A stretch of 64,000 nucleotides of DNA from Archangium lansingense (GCF_026626635.1 NZ_JAPNKA010000001.1:992001-1056000); one strand, 5' to 3'; positions 16,134 to 26,139 are shown, counted from the stretch's first letter. Program-made: numbers and translations. The notes: generated by a model not told the origin, from the letters alone.

Positions 16134-17540
16134 ATGACACATGACGCCCGCCGCAGTCCTCCCGGCCCCCGGGGCCACTGGCTCCTCGGCAACCTGCCCG
16201 AGCGCAGGGCCGATCCGCTCGGATTCTTCACGCGGATCCGCGAGCAGTACGGCGACGTGGTCCGCTATCGGATGGGGCCCCTCCAGCTCTACCAGCTCAG
16301 CCACCCGGATGACGTGAAGCGCGTCCTCGTGGACAACGCGCGCAACTACCAGAAGACCCGGCTGATGCAGCGGCTGCGGCCCATTCTCGGCAATGGGCTG
16401 CTCCTGAGCGAGGGCGACTTCTGGATGCGCCAGCGCCGCCTCGCACAACCTGCCTTCCACCGCGAGCGTCTGGCGGGCCTCGCCACGGCCATCACTGGCC
16501 TCGTCGGGTCCGCGCTCCAGCGCTGGGAGCCCCTGGCCGACTCGAGCCAGCCGTTCGACCTCGCCGCGGAACTCACGCGGCTCACCCTGGCCATCACCGG
16601 ACGCGTGCTCTTCAGCGCAGACCTGAGCGAGGCCGTTGACGAGGCGGGGCACGCCGTCACCACCGCCCTCGAGGAATCCAACCGCCGCGTCCTGGCCTCC
16701 GTGCCCCTGCCGCTCTCCCTCCCGCTCGCGGGCCACCGGCGTCTCAAGTCCGCCATCCGGGTGCTGGACCGCCTCGTCTTCGAGCTGATCGGCCAGCGTC
16801 GCGAGGGCTCCCACCGGGCTGAGGATCTGCTCTCCCTGCTGATGGAGACCCGCGACGCGGACACCGGCGAGGGTATGAGTGACGCGCAGCTTCGCGACGA
16901 GGTGATGACGCTCGTGCTCGCCGGACACGAGACCACTGCCAATGCGCTCGCGTGGACCTTCTACCTCCTGCAGCAACACCCCGAGGTCGAGGCGCGGCTC
17001 GCGCACGAGGTATTCTCCGTCCTCGGTGACCGTGTGCCGGGCTTCGCGGACCTGCCCCGGTTGCGCTACACGGCGCGTGTCTTCGACGAGGCCTTGCGGC
17101 TCTATCCGCCGGCCTGGCTCATCAGCCGTACGGCACTCGCAGACGACGTGCTCGGGGGCTACACCATTCCCAAGGGCTCCATCGTTGTCCCCCTGCCGTA
17201 CGTCCTCCACCGGAACCCGGCCTTTTGGGAGCAACCGGAGTCCTTCGACCCTGACCGCTTCCTCCCGGAGCGCTCCGCCGCTCGCCCGCGCTTCGCCTAC
17301 CTGCCCTTCGGTGGCGGACAGCGCCAGTGCATCGGCAATGGGCTCGCCCTGATGGAAGGGCAGCTCGTTTTGGCCATGGTGGCACAGCGCTTCCGTTTCC
17401 GCCTCGTACCGGGTCATCGGGTGGAGCCACAGGCGCTCGTGACGCTGCGGCCACGGTATGGGCTGCGTGTCACCGCCAACAGGGTGACCATGCCCCCGGA
17501 CGCGCCGGGCCAGTCCACCGTGCTAGGAACGGAGGGATGA
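16134..17540 (+). CDS. Cytochrome P450 monooxygenase
   Basis: 468 residues from ATG 16134; ATG 16116 is an alternative. The I-helix oxygen-binding motif AGHETT lies at ~263, the K-helix ExxR in DEALRLYPP at ~319, and the heme loop FGGGQRQCIG with the axial Cys at ~399. The N-terminus has the proline-rich PPGPRGHWLLGN hinge but no membrane anchor, so it is probably soluble. It resembles the CYP4/CYP102-like bacterial group. The substrate is unknown and no ferredoxin partner is adjacent. Its stop overlaps the start of a cupin lipoprotein gene (ATGA). Confidence 0.93.
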   Translation: MTHDARRSPPGPRGHWLLGNLPERRADPLGFFTRIREQYGDVVRYRMGPLQLYQLSHPDDVKRVLVDNARNYQKTRLMQRLRPILGNGLLLSEGDFWMRQRRLAQPAFHRERLAGLATAITGLVGSALQRWEPLADSSQPFDLAAELTRLTLAITGRVLFSADLSEAVDEAGHAVTTALEESNRRVLASVPLPLSLPLAGHRRLKSAIRVLDRLVFELIGQRREGSHRAEDLLSLLMETRDADTGEGMSDAQLRDEVMTLVLAGHETTANALAWTFYLLQQHPEVEARLAHEVFSVLGDRVPGFADLPRLRYTARVFDEALRLYPPAWLISRTALADDVLGGYTIPKGSIVVPLPYVLHRNPAFWEQPESFDPDRFLPERSAARPRFAYLPFGGGQRQCIGNGLALMEGQLVLAMVAQRFRFRLVPGHRVEPQALVTLRPRYGLRVTANRVTMPPDAPGQSTVLGTEG

Positions 17541-18004
17541 TGCGTACCTCGCTCCTGACGGTCCTGTGCTGTGTCTCCGTTGGTTGTGCCCACGCTCCCA
17601 CCGTGCCTGTGCGCCATGTGGTGGGCAGCGCCGAGGCCCCCACCTTCCGCATCTCCCAGGGAAAGGGCACCGCCATCCTGCTCGTCAACGAGGAGACCGG
17701 AGCCCGCGCGGCCTCGATGGGGGTGCTGGAACTCCAGGCGGGTGCCGGAGTGCCCGAGCACATCCACGCGGACAGCGTCGAGATGCTCTATGTGGAGGAG
17801 GGTGGAGCGGAGATGACCATCGAGGGCCAGAAGATGCCCGTGAAGCAGGGGGATGCCGTCTACATCCCCGCGGGTACCCGCCACTCGGCCCTGATTCCCG
17901 AGGGCGCTCCGCGCTTCCGCGCCGTGCAGGTGTACGTGGGCCCCGGACCGGAGGCGCGCTTCCGTCAGGGCGAGCCCGTGAAGCCCGCCGTTCCTTCGCC
18001 GTGA
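17537..18004 (+). CDS. Cupin-domain lipoprotein
   Basis: 155 residues from ATG 17537, overlapping the P450 stop. A short signal peptide ends in a lipobox-like VSVGC, so it is probably lipid-anchored. The cupin barrel carries motif 1 (GVPEHIHADSVEMLYVEEG) and motif 2 (GDAVYIPAGTRHSAL) with metal-binding His and Glu residues. Cupins of this size may be enzymes or binding proteins; the ligand is unknown. Translational coupling to a cytosolic P450 is odd for an exported protein and suggests a shared pathway only loosely. Confidence 0.75.
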   Translation: MMRTSLLTVLCCVSVGCAHAPTVPVRHVVGSAEAPTFRISQGKGTAILLVNEETGARAASMGVLELQAGAGVPEHIHADSVEMLYVEEGGAEMTIEGQKMPVKQGDAVYIPAGTRHSALIPEGAPRFRAVQVYVGPGPEARFRQGEPVKPAVPSP

Positions 18005-18170
18005 GAGCGGGTGAGTCGGATTGCGCGTGCGCCCTCTCGAGGTCGAGGCCCGGCACCAGGCGCTCATCGAGTCCCTGTACGCGGAGGACTCCGGTGGCAC
18101 TTCCGAGGCCCGGGCGGGGTAGGGCGCGGTGGCGATGGAATTCGTCCCTCGCCTCGGCTAAGCGCGACGC

Positions 18171-19319
18171 ATGCTGCGAATGCTCCGTGACCGGGTAGCA
18201 CGCTCGCCCGCGTTGGGCTGGTGTTCAGTCGCCATCGGCTGTTGGATCGTGGTCGGCGTCTCCGTCGCATTTCTGCCGCTCAAGCCGAGCACCGGTCTGT
18301 TCACGCGTGAGCTCGCCGCGTGGCCGTTCCTCGATGGCTGGGTGCGCTGGGACGCGCGCTGGTACGGCCTGATTGCCCGGGAGGGCTACTCGTTCGTGCC
18401 CGGCCAGCAATGCTCGGTGGCCTTCTTCCCGCTGTACCCGCTCTTGATGCGCGCGATGAGCGCCTTGGGCCTCTCGACGTTCATCGCCGGGATTCTCCTG
18501 ACCTGTTGCTGTGGCCTCGGTGGGGTGATTGCCTTTTCCCGGTGGGCCCGGGAGCGCGAGCGGTCCAACGGCTTCGACACGGGGACGGCGCAGCTGGCGA
18601 CCTGGCTGCTCTTGCTCTGGCCCTACGCGTTCTTCATCTACGGTGCGGTCTACTCCGATGCGCTGTTCTTCGTGCTGGTGGTGGGCGCGTTTCTCGCGCT
18701 CGAGCACGACCAGGTACTGGGCGCGACGGTGCTGGGTGCGATCGCGACCGCGTGCCGGCCGATCGCGCCCGCAGTCGTCGTCGGGCTCCTCGTTCGCCAG
18801 TGCGAGCGCCGCCTGCGCAAGGGTGAGCAGCTGCGCGCCATCGATCTGCTGCCCGCGCTCTCGGCGTTGGGACTGCTGGCGTGGATGGCGTACCAGTACC
18901 ACGCCTTTGACACGCCCTTCGCATTCGTCGAAGCCCAGAAGGGCTGGCATCAGGCTCCGGGCGTGCGCACCTGGCTCAAGCTCGATTTCTTCACCGGTGC
19001 TCTACAGCCGCACATCTACGGCTTCGCGCTGCCTCATGCGCTGCTAGCGCTGCTGTTTACCGCATTGGCGGTGCCGACAGCACGCCGGCTCGGCTGGGGA
19101 TACGGCGCATACTCGCTCCTCGCGATGGGAATGCCACTCGCCTCGAGCTACCAGTTCATCGGGCTTGGCCGGTACGCGCTCGCGGCGTTTCCCTGCTTCC
19201 TCGTCCTCGCGGATTTGCTGCGCGCGCGGCCCCGCCGGGTCACCGCGTGGCTGTGGGCGAGTACCGCGCTGATGATTTTCATGACCATGAAGTTCGCGCT
19301 CGCGCGTTACGTGTCGTGA
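18171..19319 (+). CDS. PIG-V-like GT-C mannosyltransferase family membrane protein
   Basis: 382 residues with about eight to nine hydrophobic helices. The first periplasmic loop has WDARWYGLIAREGY and the next FFPLYPLLMR, patterns of the PIG-V/GT-C glycosyltransferase group, which use lipid-linked sugar donors on the outer face of the membrane. The Asp of WDARWY is the likely catalytic acid. The acceptor is unknown. It stands alone between the cupin gene and a convergent ABC exporter. Confidence 0.72.
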   Translation: MLRMLRDRVARSPALGWCSVAIGCWIVVGVSVAFLPLKPSTGLFTRELAAWPFLDGWVRWDARWYGLIAREGYSFVPGQQCSVAFFPLYPLLMRAMSALGLSTFIAGILLTCCCGLGGVIAFSRWARERERSNGFDTGTAQLATWLLLLWPYAFFIYGAVYSDALFFVLVVGAFLALEHDQVLGATVLGAIATACRPIAPAVVVGLLVRQCERRLRKGEQLRAIDLLPALSALGLLAWMAYQYHAFDTPFAFVEAQKGWHQAPGVRTWLKLDFFTGALQPHIYGFALPHALLALLFTALAVPTARRLGWGYGAYSLLAMGMPLASSYQFIGLGRYALAAFPCFLVLADLLRARPRRVTAWLWASTALMIFMTMKFALARYVS

Positions 19320-19368
19320 GCGGGCCTCGAGGCGCAGGTGGAGGGCCGGTAGCCTGCGAAACTCGAAC

Positions 19369-21171
19369 TTAGTGCGCAGGAGACACCGGCTCGCGGAACT
19401 GCCGTTGATACAGCTCCGCATATAGGCCGTTGCGGGCCATCAGTTCCTCGTGGGTGCCGCGCTCCGTGATGCGTCCGGCGTCGATGACAAGGATGAGGTC
19501 CGCGCTCCGGATGGTGCTGAGCCGGTGCGCGATGACCACGCTGGTCCGGCCCGCGAGCAGCGTGGAGAGAGCGCGCTGGATGAGGGCCTCCGTCCTCGTG
19601 TCGATGTTTGCCGTCGCCTCATCGAGGATGAGCACGCGCGGCTCGGCGATGACCGCCCGTGCGAACGCGAGGAGCTGCCGCTGTCCCTGGCTCAGCGTGG
19701 CGCCTCCCTCTCCGAGCACCGAGTCATAACCCTTGGGCAGCACGGCGATGAACTCATGGGCATGCACCGCGCGTGCGGCCTGCTCTATCTCTTCGCGGCT
19801 CGCACCCGGCCGGCCGTAGCCGATGTTCTCCGCGATGGTGCCGGAGAACAGGAACGGCTCCTGAATCACCGTCGCCATCTGCCGCCGCAGGCTCGCCCGC
19901 TTCACACGCTTGATGTCCTCTCCATCCAGCCGCACCACCCCCTCCGTCGTGTCGTAGAAGCGGGGAATGAGGTTGGCCACGGTTGTCTTCCCCGCGCCCG
20001 TGCGGCCCACCAGCGCCACCGTCTGGCCGGGCGCCACCTCGAAGCTCACGTCCTTGAGCACCGGGTGCTCGGCGTCGTAGGCGAAGGACACCCGCTCGAA
20101 GCTGATGCGCCCCTGGGCCTGCCCCAGCTCGAGTGCATCCGGAATGTCGGCGGGCTCGCGCGCTTCGTCCAGGATGGAATAGATGCGCTCCGCGCCGGCG
20201 AGCGCCGATTGCATCAGCGTGTACGTCGAGGCCGCGAGCTGTACCGGCCGGAAGAACTGCTGGGCGTAGATGAGGAACGCCGCCACCACGCCCACGCTCA
20301 ATTGTCCCTGGAGCACGAGGTGTCCGCCGTAGCCGATGACGAGCGCCGTGGAGAGCGTGGCGAGCATGTCGATGGCCGGGGAGAACGCGGAGGTGATGCC
20401 CACCGCGGCCACGTTGGCGTCCCGGTTGGCGGCATTCCTGCCCCGGAAGCGCCGGATGTTCTCGTCCGTGCGATTGAACGCCTGCGCCTGCCGGACACCG
20501 ACGAGCTCCTCCTGCAACTCCGCCGTCACACTGCCCACTGTCTGCCGCGTCTTGCGGTAGGCCTTCCGAGCGCGGGCCGCGAAGAACCAGGTGGTGAGCA
20601 GCATCGCCGGAATGAGGGTGAAGCACGCCAGCGCCAGGCGGACGTTGAGCGCCAGCATCGCCACCATGATGCCCACCAGCCCCAGCAGCGCGCCCAAAAG
20701 TTGCGTCAGCCCCTGTGAGAAGAACTGGTTGAGCGTGTCGACATCGCTGAGCAGCCGGCTCATCAGATCTCCAATCGGCCGCTTGTCGAAGTACGAGAGC
20801 GGCAGCGCCTGGAGCTGCTCGAAGAGCCGGGTGCGCAGCGAGGAGAGTACGTGCTGGCCGGACGCGCCCACGCGCAGTGTCTGCGCTCGAGAGGCCACCG
20901 TTCCCACGCCGTAGACAACGAGCAGCAGCAACATGGTGCGCAGCAGGCCCGCTGGGTTCCCGCCTCCGATGTCGCGGTCGATGGCCCGGCTCACCAGGTA
21001 CGGTCCGATGGCCTGTGCCAGCGCACTCACGATGACCAATGCCAGCGCGACCAGCAGTGTGCCTCGGTGGGGACGCAGCTCGGTCAGCAGCCGGCGCGCT
21101 ACCGCACCACGATGGACGGCTCTCTGGACCTCCATCTCCGCCATCGACTCGATTCCTCCGGGCCTCCTCAT
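19369..21171 (-). CDS. ABC exporter half-transporter, canonical ATPase site subunit
   Basis: 600 residues: six-helix exporter domain (~30-330) followed by an ATPase domain with Walker A GRTGAGKTT (~386), signature LSQGQRQ (~490), and Walker B plus catalytic Glu (VLILDEATANID, ~511). ATG 21171 overlaps the upstream stop (ATGA) and has GGAGG at 21176-21180. With the upstream gene it should form a heterodimeric exporter in the inner membrane, related to multidrug or lipid flippases of the MsbA/BmrCD type. Substrate unknown. Confidence 0.92.
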   Translation of the reverse strand: MRRPGGIESMAEMEVQRAVHRGAVARRLLTELRPHRGTLLVALALVIVSALAQAIGPYLVSRAIDRDIGGGNPAGLLRTMLLLLVVYGVGTVASRAQTLRVGASGQHVLSSLRTRLFEQLQALPLSYFDKRPIGDLMSRLLSDVDTLNQFFSQGLTQLLGALLGLVGIMVAMLALNVRLALACFTLIPAMLLTTWFFAARARKAYRKTRQTVGSVTAELQEELVGVRQAQAFNRTDENIRRFRGRNAANRDANVAAVGITSAFSPAIDMLATLSTALVIGYGGHLVLQGQLSVGVVAAFLIYAQQFFRPVQLAASTYTLMQSALAGAERIYSILDEAREPADIPDALELGQAQGRISFERVSFAYDAEHPVLKDVSFEVAPGQTVALVGRTGAGKTTVANLIPRFYDTTEGVVRLDGEDIKRVKRASLRRQMATVIQEPFLFSGTIAENIGYGRPGASREEIEQAARAVHAHEFIAVLPKGYDSVLGEGGATLSQGQRQLLAFARAVIAEPRVLILDEATANIDTRTEALIQRALSTLLAGRTSVVIAHRLSTIRSADLILVIDAGRITERGTHEELMARNGLYAELYQRQFREPVSPAH

Positions 21172-22958
21172 GCTGCCTCCGGGGTTCCGCGCTGCAATTG
21201 CGAGCCGAGAATCTCATTGTAGAGCGAGCTCGAGGCGAGGAGCTGCTCGTGCGTCCCCTGCGCCACCACTCGCCCCTCGTCGAGCACGAGGATGAGGTCC
21301 GCGTCACGTACCGTGCTGATGCGCTGGGCGATGACGAGGGCGGTGCGGTTCGTGCCGCGCATCAGTCGGTCGAGCGCGTCCTGGATGGCTGCCTCCGTCC
21401 CGGCGTCCACTGCCGAGGTGCTGTCGTCGAGGATGAGCAGGCGTGGGTCGGTGAGAAGCGCCCGGGCGATCGCCAGCCGCTGGCGCTGGCCGCCTGACAG
21501 TCCCACCCCCCGTTCGCCCACCACCGTGTCGTAGCCTTGCGGCAGCCCGGCGATGAACTCCGCCGCCTGGGCTGCCTGGGCTGCCGCGTGAATCTGTTCC
21601 TGCGTCGCCTCTGGCCGGCCGTAGGCGATGTTCTCACGCACCGTCCCGGAGAAGAGCAGGGCATCTTGTAGCACCACGCCGATCTGCGAGCGCAAGCTGG
21701 AGAGCGTCACCTCGCGCACGTCGTGCCCGTCCAGGAGGACCGCGCCACCGGTCACGTCGTAGAAGCGGGGAATGAGGTTGATGATGGTGCTCTTTCCAGA
21801 GCCTGTCGTCCCGAGGATGGCCACGAGCTGTCCCGGCTCGGCCACGAAGCTCACCCCTCGGAGAATCTCCCTCTCGCTGCCCGCATAGCGGAAGCGCACG
21901 TCGCGCAGCTCGACCCGTCCCTGGAGCGGTGGCAGCGTCGTGGCTCCGGGCTTGTCGGCCACCTCCACCTGGGTGTCGAGCAGCTCGAACACGCGCAGCG
22001 CGGACGCCCCGGCGCGCGAGATCTGCGCCGCGATGAAGCCCAGCGTCATGAGCGGCATGAGCAGGAAGCCCAGGTAGCTGTTGAACGCGAGCAGCTCGCC
22101 GAGGCTCAGGCTCTGGCGGAAGATGAGCACACCGCCCACGCCCACCACCACGAGCGTGCCCAGGTTGGCGAAGAAGCCCACGAACGGGAAGTTGGTGGAG
22201 ATGGCGTCGATGACTCCCAGGTTGTAGGTGAGCAGCTCGTCGTTGATCTTCTGGTAGCGAGCGGCCTCGCGGGCCTCGCCGGAGAACGCGCGCACTACGC
22301 GGATGCCGCGCAGATCCTCCTGGAGGACGGTGTTGAGCCGGCTCAGGGCACCCTGCACCGCACCGAACAGCGGGCCCATCTTTCCGACGAAGTTCCGGAG
22401 GAGCCAGAGGATGGGCGCGATGGAGGCCAGCGCCGCCACCGCGAGCACGGGGTTGAGGGCGAGCAGCAGCGCCGCGCAGCCCAGCAGCATGGCGCACGAG
22501 GCCGCGAGTTGAACCACGCCGGAGCCGACGAAGGTTCGCACCTGCTCGACGTCGTTGGTGAGCCGGGTGAGGAGCTGGCCGGTCTGCGCCTGGTCGTAGT
22601 AGCTGAAGCTCAGCCGCTGGATGCGTGCGAAGAGCGCGTCGCGCAAATCAAAGGCCACACCCTGGGAGATGCGCTCGGCCAGGTAGCCCTGGAGGAAGTT
22701 GAAGAGCCCACGTCCCAGGGCGATGGCCACCAGGCCGACCACGGCCGTGAAGACCGTGGCGCTGTTGCCCTGGGCGATGCCGCCGTCGATGGCCAGCCGA
22801 ACCATTTGAGGCGCCGCGAGGTTGGCGGCGGAGACGAGCAGGAGTGCCATCAGGGCGCCCGCCGTCTGCAGCTTGTAACGGCTCAGGTATCCGAGCGCCC
22901 GCCAGATGGCCTTGCCGCTGCCCGGGGGAGGCCGCGGCGGTCTTCGTCCGTGTTCCAT
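21168..22958 (-). CDS. ABC exporter half-transporter with degenerate catalytic residue
   Basis: 596 residues, the same architecture as its downstream partner: transmembrane domain (~25-340), Walker A GTTGSGKST (~381), signature LSGGQRQ (~486), Walker B LLILDDSTSAVD (~507-517). The residue after the Walker B Asp is Asp rather than the catalytic Glu. This pattern is known from heterodimeric exporters (TM287/288, BmrCD), where one of the two ATP sites is inactive. ATG 22958 is upstream of all other candidates; it is divergent from the M14 peptidase gene. Confidence 0.92.
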   Translation of the reverse strand: MEHGRRPPRPPPGSGKAIWRALGYLSRYKLQTAGALMALLLVSAANLAAPQMVRLAIDGGIAQGNSATVFTAVVGLVAIALGRGLFNFLQGYLAERISQGVAFDLRDALFARIQRLSFSYYDQAQTGQLLTRLTNDVEQVRTFVGSGVVQLAASCAMLLGCAALLLALNPVLAVAALASIAPILWLLRNFVGKMGPLFGAVQGALSRLNTVLQEDLRGIRVVRAFSGEAREAARYQKINDELLTYNLGVIDAISTNFPFVGFFANLGTLVVVGVGGVLIFRQSLSLGELLAFNSYLGFLLMPLMTLGFIAAQISRAGASALRVFELLDTQVEVADKPGATTLPPLQGRVELRDVRFRYAGSEREILRGVSFVAEPGQLVAILGTTGSGKSTIINLIPRFYDVTGGAVLLDGHDVREVTLSSLRSQIGVVLQDALLFSGTVRENIAYGRPEATQEQIHAAAQAAQAAEFIAGLPQGYDTVVGERGVGLSGGQRQRLAIARALLTDPRLLILDDSTSAVDAGTEAAIQDALDRLMRGTNRTALVIAQRISTVRDADLILVLDEGRVVAQGTHEQLLASSSLYNEILGSQLQRGTPEAA

Positions 22959-23071
22959 GTCCAGGCAGACGTATCCAAGTGGGCTTCGAGCCGCAATGCC
23001 CCGGCGGTAAGTTTGGGGGGAAGTGACGGAGTGCTTGACGCTGCGTGAGGGGGACGCTCGGATGCGCCCCC

Positions 23072-24730
23072 ATGACCGAGCTGCTCACCCGCGCCGAAGC
23101 GTCGAACTACAAGGAAACCTCACGTCACTCCGATGTGCTCGCCTTTGTCGACGAGCTCTGCCGCCGCACGAAGCTCGCCAAGCGCGTGGACTTCGGCCAG
23201 AGCGGCGAGGGCCAGCCCCTGATCGCGCTCATCGTCAGCGACCGCAACTGCTTCACCCCCGAGCTCGCCCGCCGGCAGAAGAAGCTCGTGGTGATGGTGG
23301 AGGCCAACATCCACGCCGGCGAGGTCGAGGGCAAGGAGTCCGTCCTGGCGCTCGCCCGGGACCTGACGCTCACGAAGTTGGGACAGAAGCTGCTCGACAG
23401 GCTCTGCCTCGTGCTGATTCCCAACTTCAACCCCGACGGCAACGATCGCATCAGCCCCAACAACCGCAAGCTGGATTTGAAAAACCTCGAGGGCCAGGTG
23501 AACCCCGAGGGCGGCGTGGGTATGCGCTACACGGGCGAGGGCTGGAATCTCAATCGCGACAACATGAAGCAGGAGGCGCCGGAGACGCGCGCCCTCGCCA
23601 GGCTCCATCAGACGTGGTGGCCCGACGTCTTCATCGATTGCCACACCACCGACGGCAGCATTCACGCCTTCGACCTCACCTATGACACGTCGCACTCGAA
23701 CGAGCCGCTCTTCTCGGAGCTGCGCGCGTTCAACCGCGAGATGCTCGAGCGTGTGGCCAAGGCGGTGAAGACGCGCCATGGCTTCGACAGCTTCTGGTAC
23801 GGCAACTACAAGGAGGAGGGGAATCCCCTCTCGGGCTGGCACACCTATCCCGCGCTCCCGCGCTTCGGCAGCCACTACCGCGGTCTGCTCGGCCGGATCG
23901 ACGTGCTGCTCGAGACCTACAGCTACATCGATTTCCCGCGCCGCTGCGCGGTGATGCGGGCGTGGCTGCTCGAGCTGATCCGCGACGCCGCGAAGAACGC
24001 CAGCGCCTATCGTGACATCACCGAGTCCGAGCAGGAGCGCATCATCGCGCGCGGCGAATCGCCTGATGTGCAGGAGCTCGTGGGCATCAACTACGGGGTC
24101 GCCACGCGTGACGACAAGGGCGCGCTCGTGTTCGAGTACCCCGCTTACGCGAAGCCCGACGATGCGGCCCACATCCTCGCCTTCGACGAGGCGAGCATCA
24201 CCGCGCGCCGCTACCCGGGAAAACGCCGCCGTGCATACCTCACGCCGCACCACCGGACGTTCGTGCCCACCCAGGCGGTGAGCACGCCGGCGGCATACCT
24301 CGTGCCGGCGGAGCTCGCTCCGCGCATCGAGGGCCATGGCATCCGCTTCGAGCGCCTCGACGCTCCTACGCGCTTCACGGTCGACAGCTACCGCGTGGCC
24401 CGGCGTGAGGAGACGTTCAGCCCCGACGTGGCCACGAACGTTCCGCCTCCCGGCCAGTCCGAGGTGCCGCTGAGCCAGAAGCCCAAGCCCGTGCGCTTCG
24501 AGACCGTGCTCACCGTCTCCCCCGAGCGCACCACGCGCGAGTTCCCCGCCGGAACCCTACTCGTGCCCACGGCACAGCGCGCTGGCACCCTGGCCGTGTA
24601 TCTGCTCGAGCCGCACTCCGACGACGGCCTCTGCCGCTGGCAGTTCCTCGACAAGCTCATCCAGGTGGGGGAGCTCTATCCCATCCACCGCGTGGTGGGC
24701 TCGGCCAGCGCGCCGAAGAAAGCCGAGTAA
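23072..24730 (+). CDS. M14-family zinc carboxypeptidase-like protein
   Basis: 552 residues from ATG 23072. The zinc ligands are visible as NIHAGEVEGKES (His ~81, Glu ~84) and FIDCHTTDG (His ~191). The substrate-side NFNPDGNDR and WNLNRD segments and the catalytic Glu in LLETYSYID (~281) also fit M14 peptidases. No signal peptide is evident, so it may be cytosolic. The C-terminal ~200 residues form a beta-rich extension of unknown role. It is convergent with the gene at 24750. Confidence 0.85.
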   Translation: MTELLTRAEASNYKETSRHSDVLAFVDELCRRTKLAKRVDFGQSGEGQPLIALIVSDRNCFTPELARRQKKLVVMVEANIHAGEVEGKESVLALARDLTLTKLGQKLLDRLCLVLIPNFNPDGNDRISPNNRKLDLKNLEGQVNPEGGVGMRYTGEGWNLNRDNMKQEAPETRALARLHQTWWPDVFIDCHTTDGSIHAFDLTYDTSHSNEPLFSELRAFNREMLERVAKAVKTRHGFDSFWYGNYKEEGNPLSGWHTYPALPRFGSHYRGLLGRIDVLLETYSYIDFPRRCAVMRAWLLELIRDAAKNASAYRDITESEQERIIARGESPDVQELVGINYGVATRDDKGALVFEYPAYAKPDDAAHILAFDEASITARRYPGKRRRAYLTPHHRTFVPTQAVSTPAAYLVPAELAPRIEGHGIRFERLDAPTRFTVDSYRVARREETFSPDVATNVPPPGQSEVPLSQKPKPVRFETVLTVSPERTTREFPAGTLLVPTAQRAGTLAVYLLEPHSDDGLCRWQFLDKLIQVGELYPIHRVVGSASAPKKAE

Positions 24731-24749
24731 CCCACGGCGAGGGCGGGTC

Positions 24750-25142
24750 CTACTTCCCGGGCTTATGAGGGGGCAGCTCCTCCGGTAGCGGTATCCGGAC
24801 GAGCTTCAGCCCCTTCGGCCCACGGTCAATCACCGTGAAGCCCTGGCCGGCGACCCTGAGGAGCTGGCCATCCTTCGCGGCACCGCTCGCGAGCCACGTC
24901 TCCGCCTCTTCCCTCGAGCCGAACGTGTGGGCCACCTTGACGCCCTCGCTGGCCGGGGTGGTGATTTTGCGAAAAAATTCGCGAAACTCTTCGAGTTTCT
25001 TGAGGTCATCACGCACGAAGAGCAACGCGGCCGCGCAGATCCGGAGGGCCTCGTCCTCGGGTGTTCCCTCCGCGTGGTGTCTGCTCACAGCCTCCACGGT
25101 CCGGAGGACAGCATCAGCATCGAAGTTCTTGTTGTATGTCAT
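24750..25142 (-). CDS. Small soluble protein following a lipoprotein gene, unknown function
   Basis: 130 residues from ATG 25142. It is mainly helical at the N-terminus (DAVLRTVEAVSRHHAEG, RDDLKKLEEFREFFRK), then a short beta-rich region (LLRVAGQGFTVIDRG). I do not recognise the family. It lies 51 bp downstream of the lipoprotein gene on the same strand and is likely cotranscribed. By position it could be a partner or immunity protein for that lipoprotein; that is a guess from layout alone. Confidence 0.55.
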   Translation of the reverse strand: MTYNKNFDADAVLRTVEAVSRHHAEGTPEDEALRICAAALLFVRDDLKKLEEFREFFRKITTPASEGVKVAHTFGSREEAETWLASGAAKDGQLLRVAGQGFTVIDRGPKGLKLVRIPLPEELPPHKPGK

Positions 25143-25193
25143 TGCAGGCCAGGGAGCAGGTCCAACCACGTGGTGTCGTGAAAGACAGACGCC

Positions 25194-25685
25194 CTAGAGG
25201 GCGAGAGGTGCGAGAATCAGCGCGCCGCTTCCGCCCGTGGCGAGGATGAACGCGGTGCCCGCGACGATGACGACGGTTCCAAGCGCGACCTCGGACTTGT
25301 GTGCCCGAATCCAGTCGCGCGCCTTGTCGAGACTCGAGAACTCGAGGGGAGGGTGCTTCTTCACCCGCTCCGCTTCTTCCTTCTCCAGCTCCTCGACACA
25401 CTGCATGTACTGCTTCCGGCACTCCCGGGTGCAGTACTCGTAGTACCACTCGTTATGTTCGACGTGCGGGTAGGGCTGTTGAGCTGACTCCCAGCAGCGG
25501 GCGAAGCACTTGTTGAGCTCGTCGTCGCAGTCGTACCCGGCGCCCCCCGTCCCCAGTGCACTGCCGACTCCGCTCGCGTCCTCGTCGAGGACATAGGTCC
25601 GGACGCCCCTGTCCTGTGTTGGCCGTGCGTGCCCGCAACCGACGCAGGCCACCGCCACGACACTCAGCAGCGCCAGCAGCCTCAT
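25194..25685 (-). CDS. Cys-rich lipoprotein, possibly a toxin-family N-terminal module
   Basis: 163 residues from ATG 25685. Signal peptide with lipobox (VAVACVGC). The mature part has a Cys-rich region (DCDDELNKCFARCW, EYCTRECRKQYMQC), a charged helix and a hydrophobic C-terminal segment (~135-163, ending LILAPLAL). I recall similar lipobox + Cys-cluster + hydrophobic segments at the start of myxobacterial polymorphic toxins, where a toxin domain follows; here the protein stops. So it may be a truncated toxin or a stand-alone carrier. Uncertain. Confidence 0.55.
   Translation of the reverse strand: MRLLALLSVVAVACVGCGHARPTQDRGVRTYVLDEDASGVGSALGTGGAGYDCDDELNKCFARCWESAQQPYPHVEHNEWYYEYCTRECRKQYMQCVEELEKEEAERVKKHPPLEFSSLDKARDWIRAHKSEVALGTVVIVAGTAFILATGGSGALILAPLAL

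Positions 25686-26139
<454 letters not shown>

Noticed and set aside
18026..18124. Short frame VRPLEVEARHQALIESLYAED in the gap before the PIG-V gene
   Set aside because: Only 33 codons, no ribosome-binding site and no family; could be a gene remnant but cannot be supported.
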